Source: Rhizobium leguminosarum
GTDB lineage: Bacteria; Pseudomonadota; Alphaproteobacteria; Rhizobiales; Rhizobiaceae
NCBI RefSeq assembly: GCF_001679785.1
Contig: NZ_CP016286.1
Location: forward strand, 1,674,001 to 1,738,000
Direction: 5' to 3'
DNA length: 64,000 bases
The notes under the pieces were generated by a model. That model was not told where the DNA came from and ran no database searches. It was given only the letters and a program-made list of their open reading frames with translations. The translations under genes were made by a program, and so were the position numbers. Positions 20,046-29,295 of this stretch are shown piece by piece. Within the stretch, counting starts at the first letter, position 1. Every line of letters starts with the position of its first letter.

Positions 20046-21140
20046 TTACATTTCCGCGGAGGCATCGCCATCGCCGTCATCGGGCTCCGGTCCGCCGTTC
20101 TGCAGGAAGCGGTCGGCGATCAGGCCGGCATTCTGGCGCAGCGACAGTTCGATCTCGCGGGCGAGATCCGGATTATCGCGCAGGAAGGTCTTGGCGTTTT
20201 CGCGGCCCTGGCCGAGGCGCTGGCTGTTATAGGAGAACCAGGCGCCCGATTTTTCGACGATGCCGGCCTTGACGCCGAGATCGACCAGTTCGCCGGTCTT
20301 GGAAACACCCTCGCCATACATTATGTCGAACTCGACCTGCTTGAAGGGCGGCGCCATCTTGTTCTTGACGACCTTGACGCGGGTCTGGTTGCCGATCACC
20401 TCTTCGCGCTCCTTGACCGCGCCGATGCGGCGGATGTCGAGGCGCACGGAGGCGTAGAATTTCAGCGCATTGCCGCCCGTCGTCGTTTCCGGCGAGCCGA
20501 ACATGACGCCGATCTTCATGCGGATCTGGTTGATGAAGATCACCATGGTGTTCGACTTCGAGATCGAAGCGGTGAGCTTGCGCAGCGCCTGGCTCATCAG
20601 TCGTGCCTGCAGGCCGGGAAGGCTGTCGCCCATCTCGCCTTCGATTTCGGCACGCGGCGTCAGGGCCGCGACCGAGTCGACGACGAGAACGTCGACGGCG
20701 CCGGAGCGCACCAGCGTATCGGTGATTTCGAGCGCCTGCTCGCCGGTATCGGGCTGCGAGATCAAAAGGTTCTGTAGGTCGACGCCAAGCTTGCGGGCAT
20801 AGACGGGATCGAGCGCATGTTCGGCATCGACGAAGGCGCAGATGCCACCCTTCTTCTGCGCTTCGGCAATCGTCTGCAATGCAAGCGTCGTCTTACCGGA
20901 GCTTTCCGGCCCGTAGATTTCGACGATGCGGCCCCTCGGCAGGCCACCAACGCCGAGTGCAATATCGAGGCCAAGCGAGCCGGTCGAGATCGTCTCGATC
21001 TCGACAACATTCTCGTTGGAGCCGAGTTTCATGATCGAGCCCTTGCCGAACGACCGCTCTATCTGTGAGAGTGCCGCTTCAAGCGCCTTGCTTTTGTCCA
21101 CCGATTTGTCCTCTACCAGCCGCAATGAATTCTGAGACAT
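20046..21140 (-). CDS. recA: Recombinase A
   Basis: RecA forms the ATP-dependent filament for homologous recombination and triggers LexA self-cleavage in the SOS response. The 364-residue protein has Walker A GPESSGKT (77-84), [12 protein letters not shown] as Walker B, the L1/L2 DNA-binding loops ([52 protein letters not shown]) and an acidic C-terminal tail ([13 protein letters not shown]). I start at MSQNS (21140) because the in-frame GTG at 21149 overlaps the AAGGTGG ribosome site. A LexA-type operator lies 48 bases upstream. Confidence 0.97.
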   Translation of the reverse strand: MSQNSLRLVEDKSVDKSKALEAALSQIERSFGKGSIMKLGSNENVVEIETISTGSLGLDIALGVGGLPRGRIVEIYGPESSGKTTLALQTIAEAQKKGGICAFVDAEHALDPVYARKLGVDLQNLLISQPDTGEQALEITDTLVRSGAVDVLVVDSVAALTPRAEIEGEMGDSLPGLQARLMSQALRKLTASISKSNTMVIFINQIRMKIGVMFGSPETTTGGNALKFYASVRLDIRRIGAVKEREEVIGNQTRVKVVKNKMAPPFKQVEFDIMYGEGVSKTGELVDLGVKAGIVEKSGAWFSYNSQRLGQGRENAKTFLRDNPDLAREIELSLRQNAGLIADRFLQNGGPEPDDGDGDASAEM

Positions 21141-21187
21141 CCGATCCACCTTTAGGTTATTGAAGCCGCTCTAGCAATGTCGAGTTT

Positions 21188-21202
21188 GTACCCTATTTGT
21201 TC
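21188..21202 (-). promoter_or_regulatory. LexA/SOS operator of recA
   Basis: On the minus strand the sequence is GAACAAATAGGGTAC, that is GAAC-N7-GTAC. This is the operator form reported from mutational analysis of the R. etli recA promoter. The older TTG-N11-CAA description of the same operator is also satisfied by the overlapping bases. Position, about 50 bases before the recA start, fits a repressor site. Confidence 0.85.
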
Positions 21203-21369
21203 CATTTTCGCAATAGGCGATCAAATAATTGAAAGAAAAAGGTAAAACGACCCGTGTTCTGTATTTGTTTTATCGATGAAAAGCAACGACTTAGGTTCGA
21301 AGTGCTGGCACGAGCGGCGCAAGGCGCATCGCATCGATTCGCCTTTCGGGCATCGGGAGAGCGGCTCGG

Positions 21370-22314
21370 ATGAAGAAAAAGATTCTCGTTCTCGGCGGCG
21401 CCCATATCGATCGGCGCGGCCGTATCTCCGGCGAGACGGCGCCTGGCGCCAGCAATCCCGGCATCTGGTTCGAGGAGCCGGGCGGCGGTGGCTTCAATGC
21501 GGCGCGCAACCTGGCAAGGCTCGGTTTTCAGGTGACGATGATCTCGCCGCGCGGCGGCGATCCGATGGGCGAGACGGTCGGAGAAGCTGCCGATTTCGCC
21601 GGCATCGACGACCGGCCCTTCGTTTTCCTCGACCGCAAGACGCCGAGCTACACGGCGATCATCGAGAAGGACGGCAATCTGGTGATCGCCCTTGCCGACA
21701 TGGATCTTTACCGCTTCTTCGTGCCGCGGCGTCTCTCCATCCGCTGGGTGCGGGAGGCCTTCGCCGCGCATGATTTCATCCTCGTCGACGCCAACCTGCC
21801 GGAAGAGACGATCGCGGCGATCGTCGCAAAGGCACGTTCGCTAGGCAAGCCCGTCGCGGCAATCGCCATCTCGCCGGCCAAGGTCGTCAGGCTGAAGCCC
21901 TGCATCGGGGATATCGACTACCTGTTCCTGAATGAGGCTGAAGCTGCCGCCCTTGCTGGCGAGCGGCCGGAAGACGCCGCCGGCTGGCTACCTTTGCTGA
22001 ACGAGATCGGCATCAGGAACGCCGTCGTCACCCGCGGCCGGCGCGAGCTGGTCGCACTTTGCGAGGGCCGCGCCGTGACGTTGCAGCCGCCGATTGCCGA
22101 CACCGTCGCCGATGTCACGGGTGCCGGCGATTCCCTTGCGGCCGGCACGCTCGCCGCATTGATATCAGGCTTGCCGCTCGAAGAAGCCGTTCGTCACGGC
22201 ACAGCAGCCGCCACGCTGACCGTCCAGTCGCGGCATGCCGTCAACGAAAATCTGACGCCCGATCTGCTGAATGAGGCGCTTGCCCTTGTTCCCAAGGTCA
22301 GAATTCTGCATTGA
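21370..22314 (+). CDS. psuK: PfkB-family kinase, probable pseudouridine kinase
   Basis: The 314-residue protein is a ribokinase-fold sugar/nucleoside kinase. It has the N-terminal GGAHIDRRG motif, the substrate region PGGGGFNAARNLARLG and the C-terminal catalytic signature DVTGAGDSLAAGTL (catalytic Asp in GAGD). PfkB kinases with a GGAHID start that precede psuG phosphorylate pseudouridine to pseudouridine-5'-phosphate. Adjacent psuG on the same strand, 86 bases on, supports this function. The specific assignment rests on context and the N-terminal motif; the kinase family is certain. Confidence 0.85.
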   Translation: MKKKILVLGGAHIDRRGRISGETAPGASNPGIWFEEPGGGGFNAARNLARLGFQVTMISPRGGDPMGETVGEAADFAGIDDRPFVFLDRKTPSYTAIIEKDGNLVIALADMDLYRFFVPRRLSIRWVREAFAAHDFILVDANLPEETIAAIVAKARSLGKPVAAIAISPAKVVRLKPCIGDIDYLFLNEAEAAALAGERPEDAAGWLPLLNEIGIRNAVVTRGRRELVALCEGRAVTLQPPIADTVADVTGAGDSLAAGTLAALISGLPLEEAVRHGTAAATLTVQSRHAVNENLTPDLLNEALALVPKVRILH

Positions 22315-22333
22315 AGCGGCTGATTAAATAGTT

Positions 22334-22379
22334 GAGCATGATGTCGTCCGAAAACCGCTCGCACTTCGGCATCATGCTC
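22334..22379. repeat. Short intergenic palindromic repeat between psuK and psuG
   Basis: Arms GAGCATGATG (22334-22343) and CATCATGCTC (22370-22379) are a perfect inverted pair around a 26-base centre containing TCGTCCGAAAACCGC. The layout and wording resemble an abundant short palindromic element I know from intergenic regions of Rhizobiales genomes. It sits inside the presumed psuK-psuG transcript and would fold as a hairpin. Confidence 0.7.
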
Positions 22380-22400
22380 TGTCGATCACAGGACAAGACC

Positions 22401-23327
22401 ATGACCAAGCCCATCTCCCCTCTTCTGCCGATCGCCTATTCGAAGGAAGTCGCCAGCGCCAAGCAGCGCGGCGCGCCGCTGGTGGCGCTGGAATCGACGA
22501 TCATCACCCACGGCATGCCCTATCCCGGCAATATCGAGATGGCCCGCAGCGTCGAGGCGATCATCCGCGAACAGGGTGCGGTGCCGGCAACGATCGCCGT
22601 CATTCACGGCACGCTGCATATCGGCCTTGAGGCTGCGGAACTAGAACAACTCGCCAGGGCAACCGAAGTGATGAAGGTGTCGCGCGCCGATCTCGCCTTC
22701 GCCATCGCCGAGCGCCGCACCGGCGCCACCACGGTCGCGGCGACGATGATCGCGGCGGCGCGTGCCGGCATCCGCGTCTTTGCCACAGGCGGCATCGGCG
22801 GCGTGCATCGCGGCGCCGAGGAAAGCTTCGATATATCAGCCGATCTCGAGGAACTCGCGCGCACCGGCGTCATCGTCGTCTGCGCCGGCGCCAAGGCAAT
22901 CCTCGACATTCCAAAGACGCTGGAAGTGCTGGAAACCCGCGGCGTGCCTGTCGTCACCTATGAGAGCGAGGAATTCCCCGCCTTCTGGTCGCGCTCCTCG
23001 GGCATCCGCAGCCCGCTGTCGCTGAACAGCCCGGCCGCCATCGCCAATTTCCAGACGGTGCGCGAACAACTCGGCGTCGACGGCGGCATGCTCGTTGCCA
23101 ACCCCGTGCCCGAGGCCGACGAGATCGCGCGCGAGGAGATGGAAATCTATATCGAGCGGGCGCTCGACAGCGCCGAGCGTGACGAAGTCACCGGCAAGGC
23201 GGTAACACCTTATCTTCTGTCGACCATCTTCGACCTAACGGACGGCCAGAGCCTGAAGACCAATATTGCGCTGGTTGAGAACAATGCACGGCTTGCCGCG
23301 GAGATCGCGGTGGCGCTGGGGGAATGA
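22401..23327 (+). CDS. psuG: Pseudouridine-5'-phosphate glycosidase
   Basis: PsuG cleaves the C-C glycosidic bond of pseudouridine-5'-phosphate to uracil and ribose-5-phosphate (reversible), finishing RNA-derived pseudouridine catabolism. The 308-residue protein has the family hallmarks ALESTIITHGMPYP, RTGATTVAATM, FATGGIGGVHRGAEESFDISADL and the lysine-bearing VVCAGAKAILDIPKTLE segment. The start at MTKPISPLLP (22401) has AGGA upstream; the extension to 22332 runs through the palindromic repeat. It is downstream of psuK and followed by the insertion element. Confidence 0.93.
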   Translation: MTKPISPLLPIAYSKEVASAKQRGAPLVALESTIITHGMPYPGNIEMARSVEAIIREQGAVPATIAVIHGTLHIGLEAAELEQLARATEVMKVSRADLAFAIAERRTGATTVAATMIAAARAGIRVFATGGIGGVHRGAEESFDISADLEELARTGVIVVCAGAKAILDIPKTLEVLETRGVPVVTYESEEFPAFWSRSSGIRSPLSLNSPAAIANFQTVREQLGVDGGMLVANPVPEADEIAREEMEIYIERALDSAERDEVTGKAVTPYLLSTIFDLTDGQSLKTNIALVENNARLAAEIAVALGE

Positions 23328-23393
23328 GCGGTGTGATGGGGTAGCTGGAATCGCTTCATCAGATAGGTGGTGCCGTTCCAGCCCCCTCTGCCT

Positions 23394-24727
23394 GTGTCCA
23401 GCCGATAGATGGGTAACAGATTGAACCGGATAGATGGGTTACAGTTCTCCCCCTTGTAAACCAGTGTCCGCCCCTGCGCCGGCTGGTCGGGGTTGCAGGG
23501 CGCTGGGGCGGACAAGCCGCTTGGTCTTCCTGTCGATGATGCCGAGCGGATGGGCATGGAAGCGTAGCGTCCAGATGCCCGCTTCATTCTCCTCGATCGC
23601 CACGACCTCGCCGGCCAGCGCTGCTGCGACATAGACGAGGTCGCCGTTCCATTTGATCTCGCCATTGGAGCGCACCCGGCGCACCGCCGCCTCGGCCGGA
23701 TAGTCCGGTTCAGGCAGGCGGTCGGGCAGGCGCCGCAGTGACGGTCGGTAATGATCAGCAGGCACGTCCATAGCGAGCGCCTCGTGTGGACGCTCGGCGT
23801 TGTAATTCTGGCGAAATGCGTCAAAGACCGCCTGCTGCGCGGCATGGTCGACCTCCGGCGCCATGGCCAGCGGCAGCATCGTCAGATGGAAGCGTTCGTG
23901 GCGGCCGTTCTGCTGCGGTTTGCCCGGCTGGATGCGCTCCAGGCCGATGCCGAGCTTGATGAACCGCACAGCAAGCGTCGTCAGCCCGGTGACGCCAATC
24001 GCCGCGAAGGGCGAACCGTTGTCGCTGCGAAAGCGCTCCGGCAGTCCGTGCTCGGCAAACAGCCGCTCGAACACCGGCCAGGCCTCTGCCTCGGCCGGCG
24101 TCGCGCAGGCTTGCAGCGCCAGCAGAAAGCGGCTCGCCGTATCCATCACCGTCAGTGGCTCGCAGCGCCGCCCATCGCGGGTCCGGAACCAGCCCTTGTA
24201 ATCGGCGCTCCACACCGCATTGGGCCCGTTGGCCGGTGCGAACGGGCCGCAACCAGCCGCCCGCCAGCGATGCCGCCGGCGCCCGACCAGCCCGTGGCGC
24301 TTCAGGATCTCGCCTATCGTCGAGGCCGCCGGCCAGCAAAGCTGCGGCGCCGACCGCTTCAGCCGCGCCAGCACCTTCTTCGGCCCCCACTGCGGATTCG
24401 CCTCCTTCTCCGCCACGATCCGCGCCACCAGCTCCGCCGCCGTTGCCCGCCCGTGCTCAAGCGGCGCCCGCGGCAGGTCGATAAGCCCCGCAGGCCCGAG
24501 CGCCCGATACCGCTCCAACCATTTGTAGCCCGTCTTGCGCGATATCCCGTAGGCAGCACACAGCGCCGTCATCGTCTCCTCGCCCGCAAGACATTCCCCA
24601 ACAAAGCGCAGCCGCTCGTCCATGATGCCAGTCTCTCTCCAAACCATCGCCGGGTCCTCCCGGCTGTCAGAGAACTGTCACCTATGTAAACGGTCCGTTC
24701 TGTTACCTATCTATCCGGGTCGGACAC
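23394..24727 (-). mobile_element. IS481-family insertion sequence, complete, about 1334 bp
   Basis: The ends are imperfect inverted repeats of about 55 bases, both starting GTGTCC and both ending ACAGTTCT, and each containing two copies of a GATAGATRGGTAACAG-like motif (left 23394-23449, right 24671-24727). One transposase gene fills the interior on the minus strand. The flanks (CCCCTCTGCC on the left, GCCGGGCATCTCCCC on the right) look like the two halves of one rhizobial palindromic intergenic repeat, so the element seems to have landed in that repeat. No clear target-site duplication is visible, and the exact junction is uncertain by a few bases. Confidence 0.85.
23439..24647 (-). CDS. IS481-family transposase
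   Basis: The 402-residue protein has an N-terminal helix-turn-helix (ALCAAYGISRKTGYKWLERY, about residues 28-47), then an integrase-type DDE core: NAVWSADYKGWF (first Asp), RFRSDNGSPFAAIG (second Asp) and QNGRHERFH (Glu), with the IS481-type C-terminal domain ending RPHEALAMDVPADHYRPS and a small beta domain. All three catalytic acids are present and the frame is open, so it may be active. The ATG at 24647 has GGGAGGA upstream. Confidence 0.93.
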   Translation of the reverse strand: MVWRETGIMDERLRFVGECLAGEETMTALCAAYGISRKTGYKWLERYRALGPAGLIDLPRAPLEHGRATAAELVARIVAEKEANPQWGPKKVLARLKRSAPQLCWPAASTIGEILKRHGLVGRRRHRWRAAGCGPFAPANGPNAVWSADYKGWFRTRDGRRCEPLTVMDTASRFLLALQACATPAEAEAWPVFERLFAEHGLPERFRSDNGSPFAAIGVTGLTTLAVRFIKLGIGLERIQPGKPQQNGRHERFHLTMLPLAMAPEVDHAAQQAVFDAFRQNYNAERPHEALAMDVPADHYRPSLRRLPDRLPEPDYPAEAAVRRVRSNGEIKWNGDLVYVAAALAGEVVAIEENEAGIWTLRFHAHPLGIIDRKTKRLVRPSALQPRPAGAGADTGLQGGEL

Positions 24728-24730
24728 CCC

Positions 24731-24870
24731 GCCGGGCATCTCCCCCACAGGTGGGGAGATTACAAGCGGCGAAAACTTCGCATCACATCAACGCTTCGCC
24801 GAACTGCAATGGATACTTGGTTGGGAAGCCGGTGCGCCCAGCCGATCTCCCCACCTGTGGGGGCTTGCAC
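24731..24870. repeat. Palindromic intergenic repeat next to the IS
   Basis: An ATCTCCCC-CACAGGT-GGGGAGAT palindrome (24738-24760) is followed about 80 bases later by the inverted partial copy GATCTCCCCACCTGTGGGGG (24844-24863). The GCCGGGCATCTCCCC wording is typical of a family of dispersed rhizobial intergenic repeats. The stretch 24728-24901 between the IS and cckA holds nothing else I can identify; it may add termination for cckA. Confidence 0.65.
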
Positions 24871-24901
24871 GGCACAGCTTCCCCGACAACCATCCCTTCC
24901 C

Positions 24902-27505
24902 TCACCCGTCCAACGTCTCCTTCACCACAACAGCGAGCTGTTTCAGCGAAAACGGCTTCGGCAGGAAGCCAAATTTCGCTTCCGGCGGCAGGTTGCGGGC
25001 AAAGGCATCTTCGGCGTAACCCGAGACGAAGATGAATTTCATGTCGGGATAGGTCTTGCGCAGCTCGCGCAGCAGCGTCGGCCCGTCCATTTCGGGCATG
25101 ACGACGTCGGAGACGACGATGTCGACCTTGCCGTCGAGTTCTTCCAAGATGGCCAGCGCCTCGACGCCCGAGCCCGCCTCGTGCACGGTGTAGCCGCGCG
25201 TTTCCAGCATGCGCTTGCCGCCGCGGCGCACCGCCTCCTCGTCCTCGACGAGAAGGATGACGGCCGATCCCGTAAGGTCTTCCGGCTGCTGCGGCGATAC
25301 CGGCAGCGGCACCACTTCGGCCCCGGCGACGGCGCCGTCGATCGAACCTGCTTCGGCGGCCACCGCCGGCTCCGGAATGTGGCGCGGCAGGAAGACGCGG
25401 AAGGTCGTGCCTTTGCCGACTTCGGATTCCGGCTGGATGTAGCCGCCCGACTGTTTGACGATGCCGTAGACCATGGCGAGCCCGAGGCCGGTGCCCTTGC
25501 CGACATCCTTGGTAGTGAAGAACGGCTCGAAGATCTTGTCCATGATCTCCGGTGCGATGCCGGTGCCGTTATCGGCGACTTCGACCAGCACCATGTCCTC
25601 GGCTGGCATGTAGGAGTAATTGAAGGCCGCGACCTCGGCGGCGGTCAGATTGCGGGTGCGCAGTGTCAGCGTGCCACCCTCGGGCATCGCGTCGCGCGCA
25701 TTGACGCAGAGATTGATCAGCACCTGCTCGAACTGCGAAAGGTCTGTTTTGACAGGCCAGAGGTCGCGGCCATATTGCACGTCGAGCTTGACATTGGTGC
25801 CGGAAAGCAGCCGATCGACCAGCATGCGCAGGTCGCCGACGACATCGGTAAGGTTCAGCACCGAGGGCCGCATCGTCTGCTTGCGCGAGAAGGCGAGCAG
25901 CTGGCGCACCAGCACCGCGGCGCGGTTGGCGTTGCGCTTGATCTCTATCAGGTCGGCAAAGCTCGCATCCGAGGGCCGCGCCTGCAGAAGCAGGTGGTCG
26001 GAGGAAAGCAGGATCGCCGTCAGCACATTGTTGAAATCATGCGCGATGCCGCCGGCGAGCGTTCCCACGGCATTCATCTTCTGCGTCTGCGCCATCTGCG
26101 CTTCCAGCGCCTTCTGCTCGGTCACCTCGACGGCATAGACGATCGCCGCCTCCTCTGGCGCCTCGTCGCTCTGGTCGATGACGGCATTGACATAGAAGCG
26201 GAAATAGCGCGCCTCGTCGGTCGGTGTGCGGGTGTCGAGCGGCGCGATGTCGCCCTGCCGGTCCTTGGCCGCCGCCAGCGCCGCGGCCAGCTGTGGCCGG
26301 TCGCTTTCCTGCACGATGGTTTCAAGATGCGGCGCCTTTTCGAGGTCGTCGCGCGAGACGACGCCGGAGAACATCTTCAGGAACGGCGCGTTGGTCCGCA
26401 GGATGCGCCCGTTGCCGTCGACCGAGGCGATCGCCATCGGCGTATTGTTGAAGAAGCGTGTGAAGCGCATGGCGGCGGCCGAAGCGGACTGGCCGCCGGC
26501 ATCGCTCTTTTCACGCGCCAGCACGATCGTCCGGCTTTCGCCGGGTGCGCCGTCGCGCATCGAGGTGACGCTATGGATGATCTGCACCGGTAGGCTCTGG
26601 CCGTTGCTCTTGCGCAAGTCGAGATCGAGCGTCACGGTCTTCTTCAGGCCCGGTTCGGCCTGCACCGACTGGATCAGCGCCAGTCCCTCGCCCGCCACGA
26701 CATCGCCGATCGTCATCGAGCCCGGCACGAACTTGGTGAGGTCGAGGCCCAGCCATTCGGCAAGCGTCGCATTCAGGTAGAAGATCTCGCCCTTCCTGCC
26801 GGCGGAAAAGAAGCCGGCCGGCGCATGGTCGAGATAGTCGATCGCGTTCTGCAATTCCTTGAAGAAGCGCTCCTGGTCGTCGCGCTCAGTCGTGATATCG
26901 GTGATCTGCCAGATCTGCAGCGGCTTGCCGCCGTTTTCCTCCGGCTGCAGCAGCCGCGCCTTCAGCCGGTACCAATGCGCGCCGGAGCTGTTGCTGCCGG
27001 GCCCGACGGCGCGTAGCAGGCGAAATTCCTCCCGGCCTTCCTTGCCCTCGCGCAGCCCGTTGACCAGCCTGTAGAGCGCCTCGTTGGATTCGCGGTGGCG
27101 CGACAGCAGCGTTTCCAGCGTCTGCACCTCGGTCGCCTTGCGCGCGCCGGTCAGCGCGCCATAGGCGGCATTGGCATAGATGATCCGGCCTTTTTCGTCG
27201 GTGATCAGCGTACCGTCGGGATGGCTGTTGAGGAAGGCGCGCGCCAGGCTGTCGGATTGGCGCTGCGGCATCACTTCGATGAAGCCGATGACCGAAGACA
27301 CCAGGAAGAAGATGCCGACCATGGCGAGCACGCCGAGACCGCCAAGCACGACCTCGTTGTCGAGCGATTTTTTGAAGAAGACGAAGGCGCCGGCAGCCGC
27401 GATCAGCACGAGCGCCAGCAGAAGAATGCGCAAGACCGTGCCAGAACGCCCCCCACGATCCACAAGCGGTGCGTTATAGTCGTCGGCCTGACGCGATTTC
27501 GTCAT
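24902..27505 (-). CDS. cckA: Cell-cycle hybrid histidine kinase CckA
   Basis: CckA is the membrane kinase/phosphatase that feeds phosphate through ChpT to the master regulator CtrA. The 867-residue protein has two N-terminal membrane helices (about 26-43 and 54-75), PAS-type sensory repeats (about 90-450), an H-box [15 protein letters not shown] (near 480), an N-box [15 protein letters not shown]-box [11 protein letters not shown] and [15 protein letters not shown], and a C-terminal receiver with [11 protein letters not shown] (near 800). This matches CckA from end to end. It is divergent from the FliO-like gene. A CtrA box is found in front of the GPR-like gene 11 kb away. Confidence 0.95.
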   Translation of the reverse strand: MTKSRQADDYNAPLVDRGGRSGTVLRILLLALVLIAAAGAFVFFKKSLDNEVVLGGLGVLAMVGIFFLVSSVIGFIEVMPQRQSDSLARAFLNSHPDGTLITDEKGRIIYANAAYGALTGARKATEVQTLETLLSRHRESNEALYRLVNGLREGKEGREEFRLLRAVGPGSNSSGAHWYRLKARLLQPEENGGKPLQIWQITDITTERDDQERFFKELQNAIDYLDHAPAGFFSAGRKGEIFYLNATLAEWLGLDLTKFVPGSMTIGDVVAGEGLALIQSVQAEPGLKKTVTLDLDLRKSNGQSLPVQIIHSVTSMRDGAPGESRTIVLAREKSDAGGQSASAAAMRFTRFFNNTPMAIASVDGNGRILRTNAPFLKMFSGVVSRDDLEKAPHLETIVQESDRPQLAAALAAAKDRQGDIAPLDTRTPTDEARYFRFYVNAVIDQSDEAPEEAAIVYAVEVTEQKALEAQMAQTQKMNAVGTLAGGIAHDFNNVLTAILLSSDHLLLQARPSDASFADLIEIKRNANRAAVLVRQLLAFSRKQTMRPSVLNLTDVVGDLRMLVDRLLSGTNVKLDVQYGRDLWPVKTDLSQFEQVLINLCVNARDAMPEGGTLTLRTRNLTAAEVAAFNYSYMPAEDMVLVEVADNGTGIAPEIMDKIFEPFFTTKDVGKGTGLGLAMVYGIVKQSGGYIQPESEVGKGTTFRVFLPRHIPEPAVAAEAGSIDGAVAGAEVVPLPVSPQQPEDLTGSAVILLVEDEEAVRRGGKRMLETRGYTVHEAGSGVEALAILEELDGKVDIVVSDVVMPEMDGPTLLRELRKTYPDMKFIFVSGYAEDAFARNLPPEAKFGFLPKPFSLKQLAVVVKETLDG

Positions 27506-27810
27506 GTATTCCTCACATAAGCCCTCCCGCTTCGTAGCACGAACACGAAGCAGGAATCAGGCACTCTTTCCTTCTTAGCAATTTGCCGCGTCGGCAAAAA
27601 CACCGCTAGCCGGCAAGACTGCTTGAATTCACAGGCAACAGCGCCATCTGCCCCAAAAGCCCAACGCTGCCACCCGTGCGCAAGGTCGCCGGGTGCCAAG
27701 CAGCGGAACACGAAATCGCGTTCTCCGGTGACTGGACAGCATCGGCGGCCCTTGCCTAAGGAACGGAAAAGTCGTCAATATGTGCCGAATGCGAAATGGA
27801 GTGAGTGACC
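27506..27810. other. Divergent cckA / FliO-like intergenic region
   Basis: This 305-base stretch separates two divergent genes and should hold both promoters. I find one CcrM methylation site (GAATC, 27554-27558) about 50 bases before cckA, but no full CtrA box and no hairpin with a T-run. Nothing else is recognisable. Confidence 0.4.
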
Positions 27811-28884
27811 ATGTTGGATGATGTTGTCGGAGCTTATGGCAGCCGTTTCCTGCTTGCCGCCGGTGGCGTTGGTCTGGCGCTTCTCCTGCTCATCATCGTG
27901 CTCTGGGTGATCCGCAGCCGGGCGCCCTCGCCCTTCGTGCGCGGCGGCCGCAATCGCCAGCCCCGCCTGCAGGTGCTGGATGCCGCAGCCGTCGATGCCC
28001 GTCGCCGGCTGGTGCTGGTGCGCCGCGACGAGGTCGAGCACCTGATCATGATCGGCGGCCAGAGCGATATCGTCATCGAAAGCCGCATCCTGCCCGCGGC
28101 GGCCGAGCAGCCGGAAAGCGCAATCCGCCCGCAGCCCGTCGAGCAGCGTCCGATATCCGTCGATCAGCGTCCGGCATCCGTCGCGCGGCCGGAAACACCG
28201 CCGGTCTCGCCACCGCGCCCGCCGGTCGCAGCCCGTGTCGAGCCGGCCGCCGAGCCCACTTTCTCCGCACCGGTTTCGCCGGAGCCGCGCCCACGCCCAG
28301 AACCGTCGGCCCAACCGCCAGCTCAGCCGGCCGTGGCACCGCCGGTGGTCACGAGCCCTCTTCCAGCAGAGCCCGTGACAGCTCCGCTGTCGGCCGAACG
28401 CGACAATCCTCTGCGTGCCATCCCGCCCCAGCCGCGTCCGCTGGAGCGTCCCGTCGCTCCCCCGGCCGCGCAGCCCGCACCGTTCCACGATACCTCAAGT
28501 GCCGCCGAGATCCTCGATGCCGCCCGCCAGCGCGTGCTGCCGCAGCAGCGCATCGAACCCGAAGTCTCCGCCCCGCCTGTCAAGGACATGCCGGCGACCG
28601 CACGCGCCGCACCAGGTAGCGCCGAAGACGATTCGGCTGCGCAGTCGGCAGCAGCGAGCCGTCTTGATTTCCAGCGGGTGCTGGAACAGGAAATGTCGAA
28701 CAATCTGACGGCTGAACGCATCGTGCCGGCGCCGGCAAACCAGGCGCCCCGGCCCGGAGCGCCGCAACCCGGAAACCTGCCGCGCCGCGATCCGGAAATG
28801 GCCCCGATCACCGGCGCCGATACCGATCTGCAAAAGGAAGTCGCCCGCATCTTCGGCGAGATGAGCGTCAACCGCGACAAGTGA
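27811..28884 (+). CDS. FliO-like membrane protein with Pro/Ala-rich tail
   Basis: The 357-residue protein has one N-terminal transmembrane helix (about residues 11-33) followed by a short basic beta-rich segment, RLQVLDAAAVDARRRLVLVRRDEVEHLIMIGG, which is the FliO pattern (flagellar type III export apparatus accessory). Residues from about 95 to 340 are a low-complexity tail rich in Pro, Ala, Glu and Arg, much longer than in typical FliO. The ATG at 27811 has GGAG nine bases upstream. No other flagellar gene is in the window, and it is divergent from cckA, so a role in flagellar export is inferred only from the domain. Confidence 0.6.
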   Translation: MLDDVVGAYGSRFLLAAGGVGLALLLLIIVLWVIRSRAPSPFVRGGRNRQPRLQVLDAAAVDARRRLVLVRRDEVEHLIMIGGQSDIVIESRILPAAAEQPESAIRPQPVEQRPISVDQRPASVARPETPPVSPPRPPVAARVEPAAEPTFSAPVSPEPRPRPEPSAQPPAQPAVAPPVVTSPLPAEPVTAPLSAERDNPLRAIPPQPRPLERPVAPPAAQPAPFHDTSSAAEILDAARQRVLPQQRIEPEVSAPPVKDMPATARAAPGSAEDDSAAQSAAASRLDFQRVLEQEMSNNLTAERIVPAPANQAPRPGAPQPGNLPRRDPEMAPITGADTDLQKEVARIFGEMSVNRDK

Positions 28885-29295
28885 TCGGGCGCGACAAGTG
28901 ACCGGAAATGCACGTCCGACCTTCCTTCATCACCAAGTTGCATAAAAGCCGCAATGCGGCGACTTTCAGTTCCCGATGCGCCAGGGGACTCCATCTTGTG
29001 CCGATAATTTGTTATCGCTCCGGTTGAAGAGCGTTGGCGCATCGAGGTCATACTTTGCCTAAGTAAATTCCGGTCTCACTCCAGTTTCACCCGTACTGCC
29101 GGACGGCGACACGCTGACGGCGTATGAACATGTTCATCGGGTGGTGGCGAGAGACCGGTTTGGCATTGTTGACATGTGCCATGTGCAGCTCCGCTGTCTC
29201 AGCTCTTCCGCCGCCCAGAACATCGCCACACCGCGCCCCCAAGGGCTTTCTCACGCACCATCCTGGTGGACTTCCGAACGGAAGACCAACACGAT
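28885..29295. other. Intergenic region before the DUF1062 gene
   Basis: A GCCGC-AAT-GCGGC hairpin (28948-28960) followed by GACTTT is a weak possible terminator for the FliO-like gene. A perfect 14-base palindrome lies at 29124-29137. I see no small gene with a convincing ribosome site in these 411 bases. Confidence 0.4.
29124..29137. promoter_or_regulatory. Perfect 14-bp palindrome, candidate operator
   Basis: ATGAACATGTTCAT is its own reverse complement and lies 159 bases before the DUF1062 gene start at 29296. Such short perfect palindromes are typical homodimer repressor sites, but the cognate regulator is unknown. Confidence 0.4.

Noticed and set aside
24809..26593. 594-codon plus-strand frame opposite cckA
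   Set aside because: Crosses the intergenic repeat and mirrors CckA codons.
29124..29137. The palindrome as a LexA box
   Set aside because: Alphaproteobacterial LexA sites are GTTC-N7-GTTC-like direct repeats; this is a gapless palindrome of another shape.
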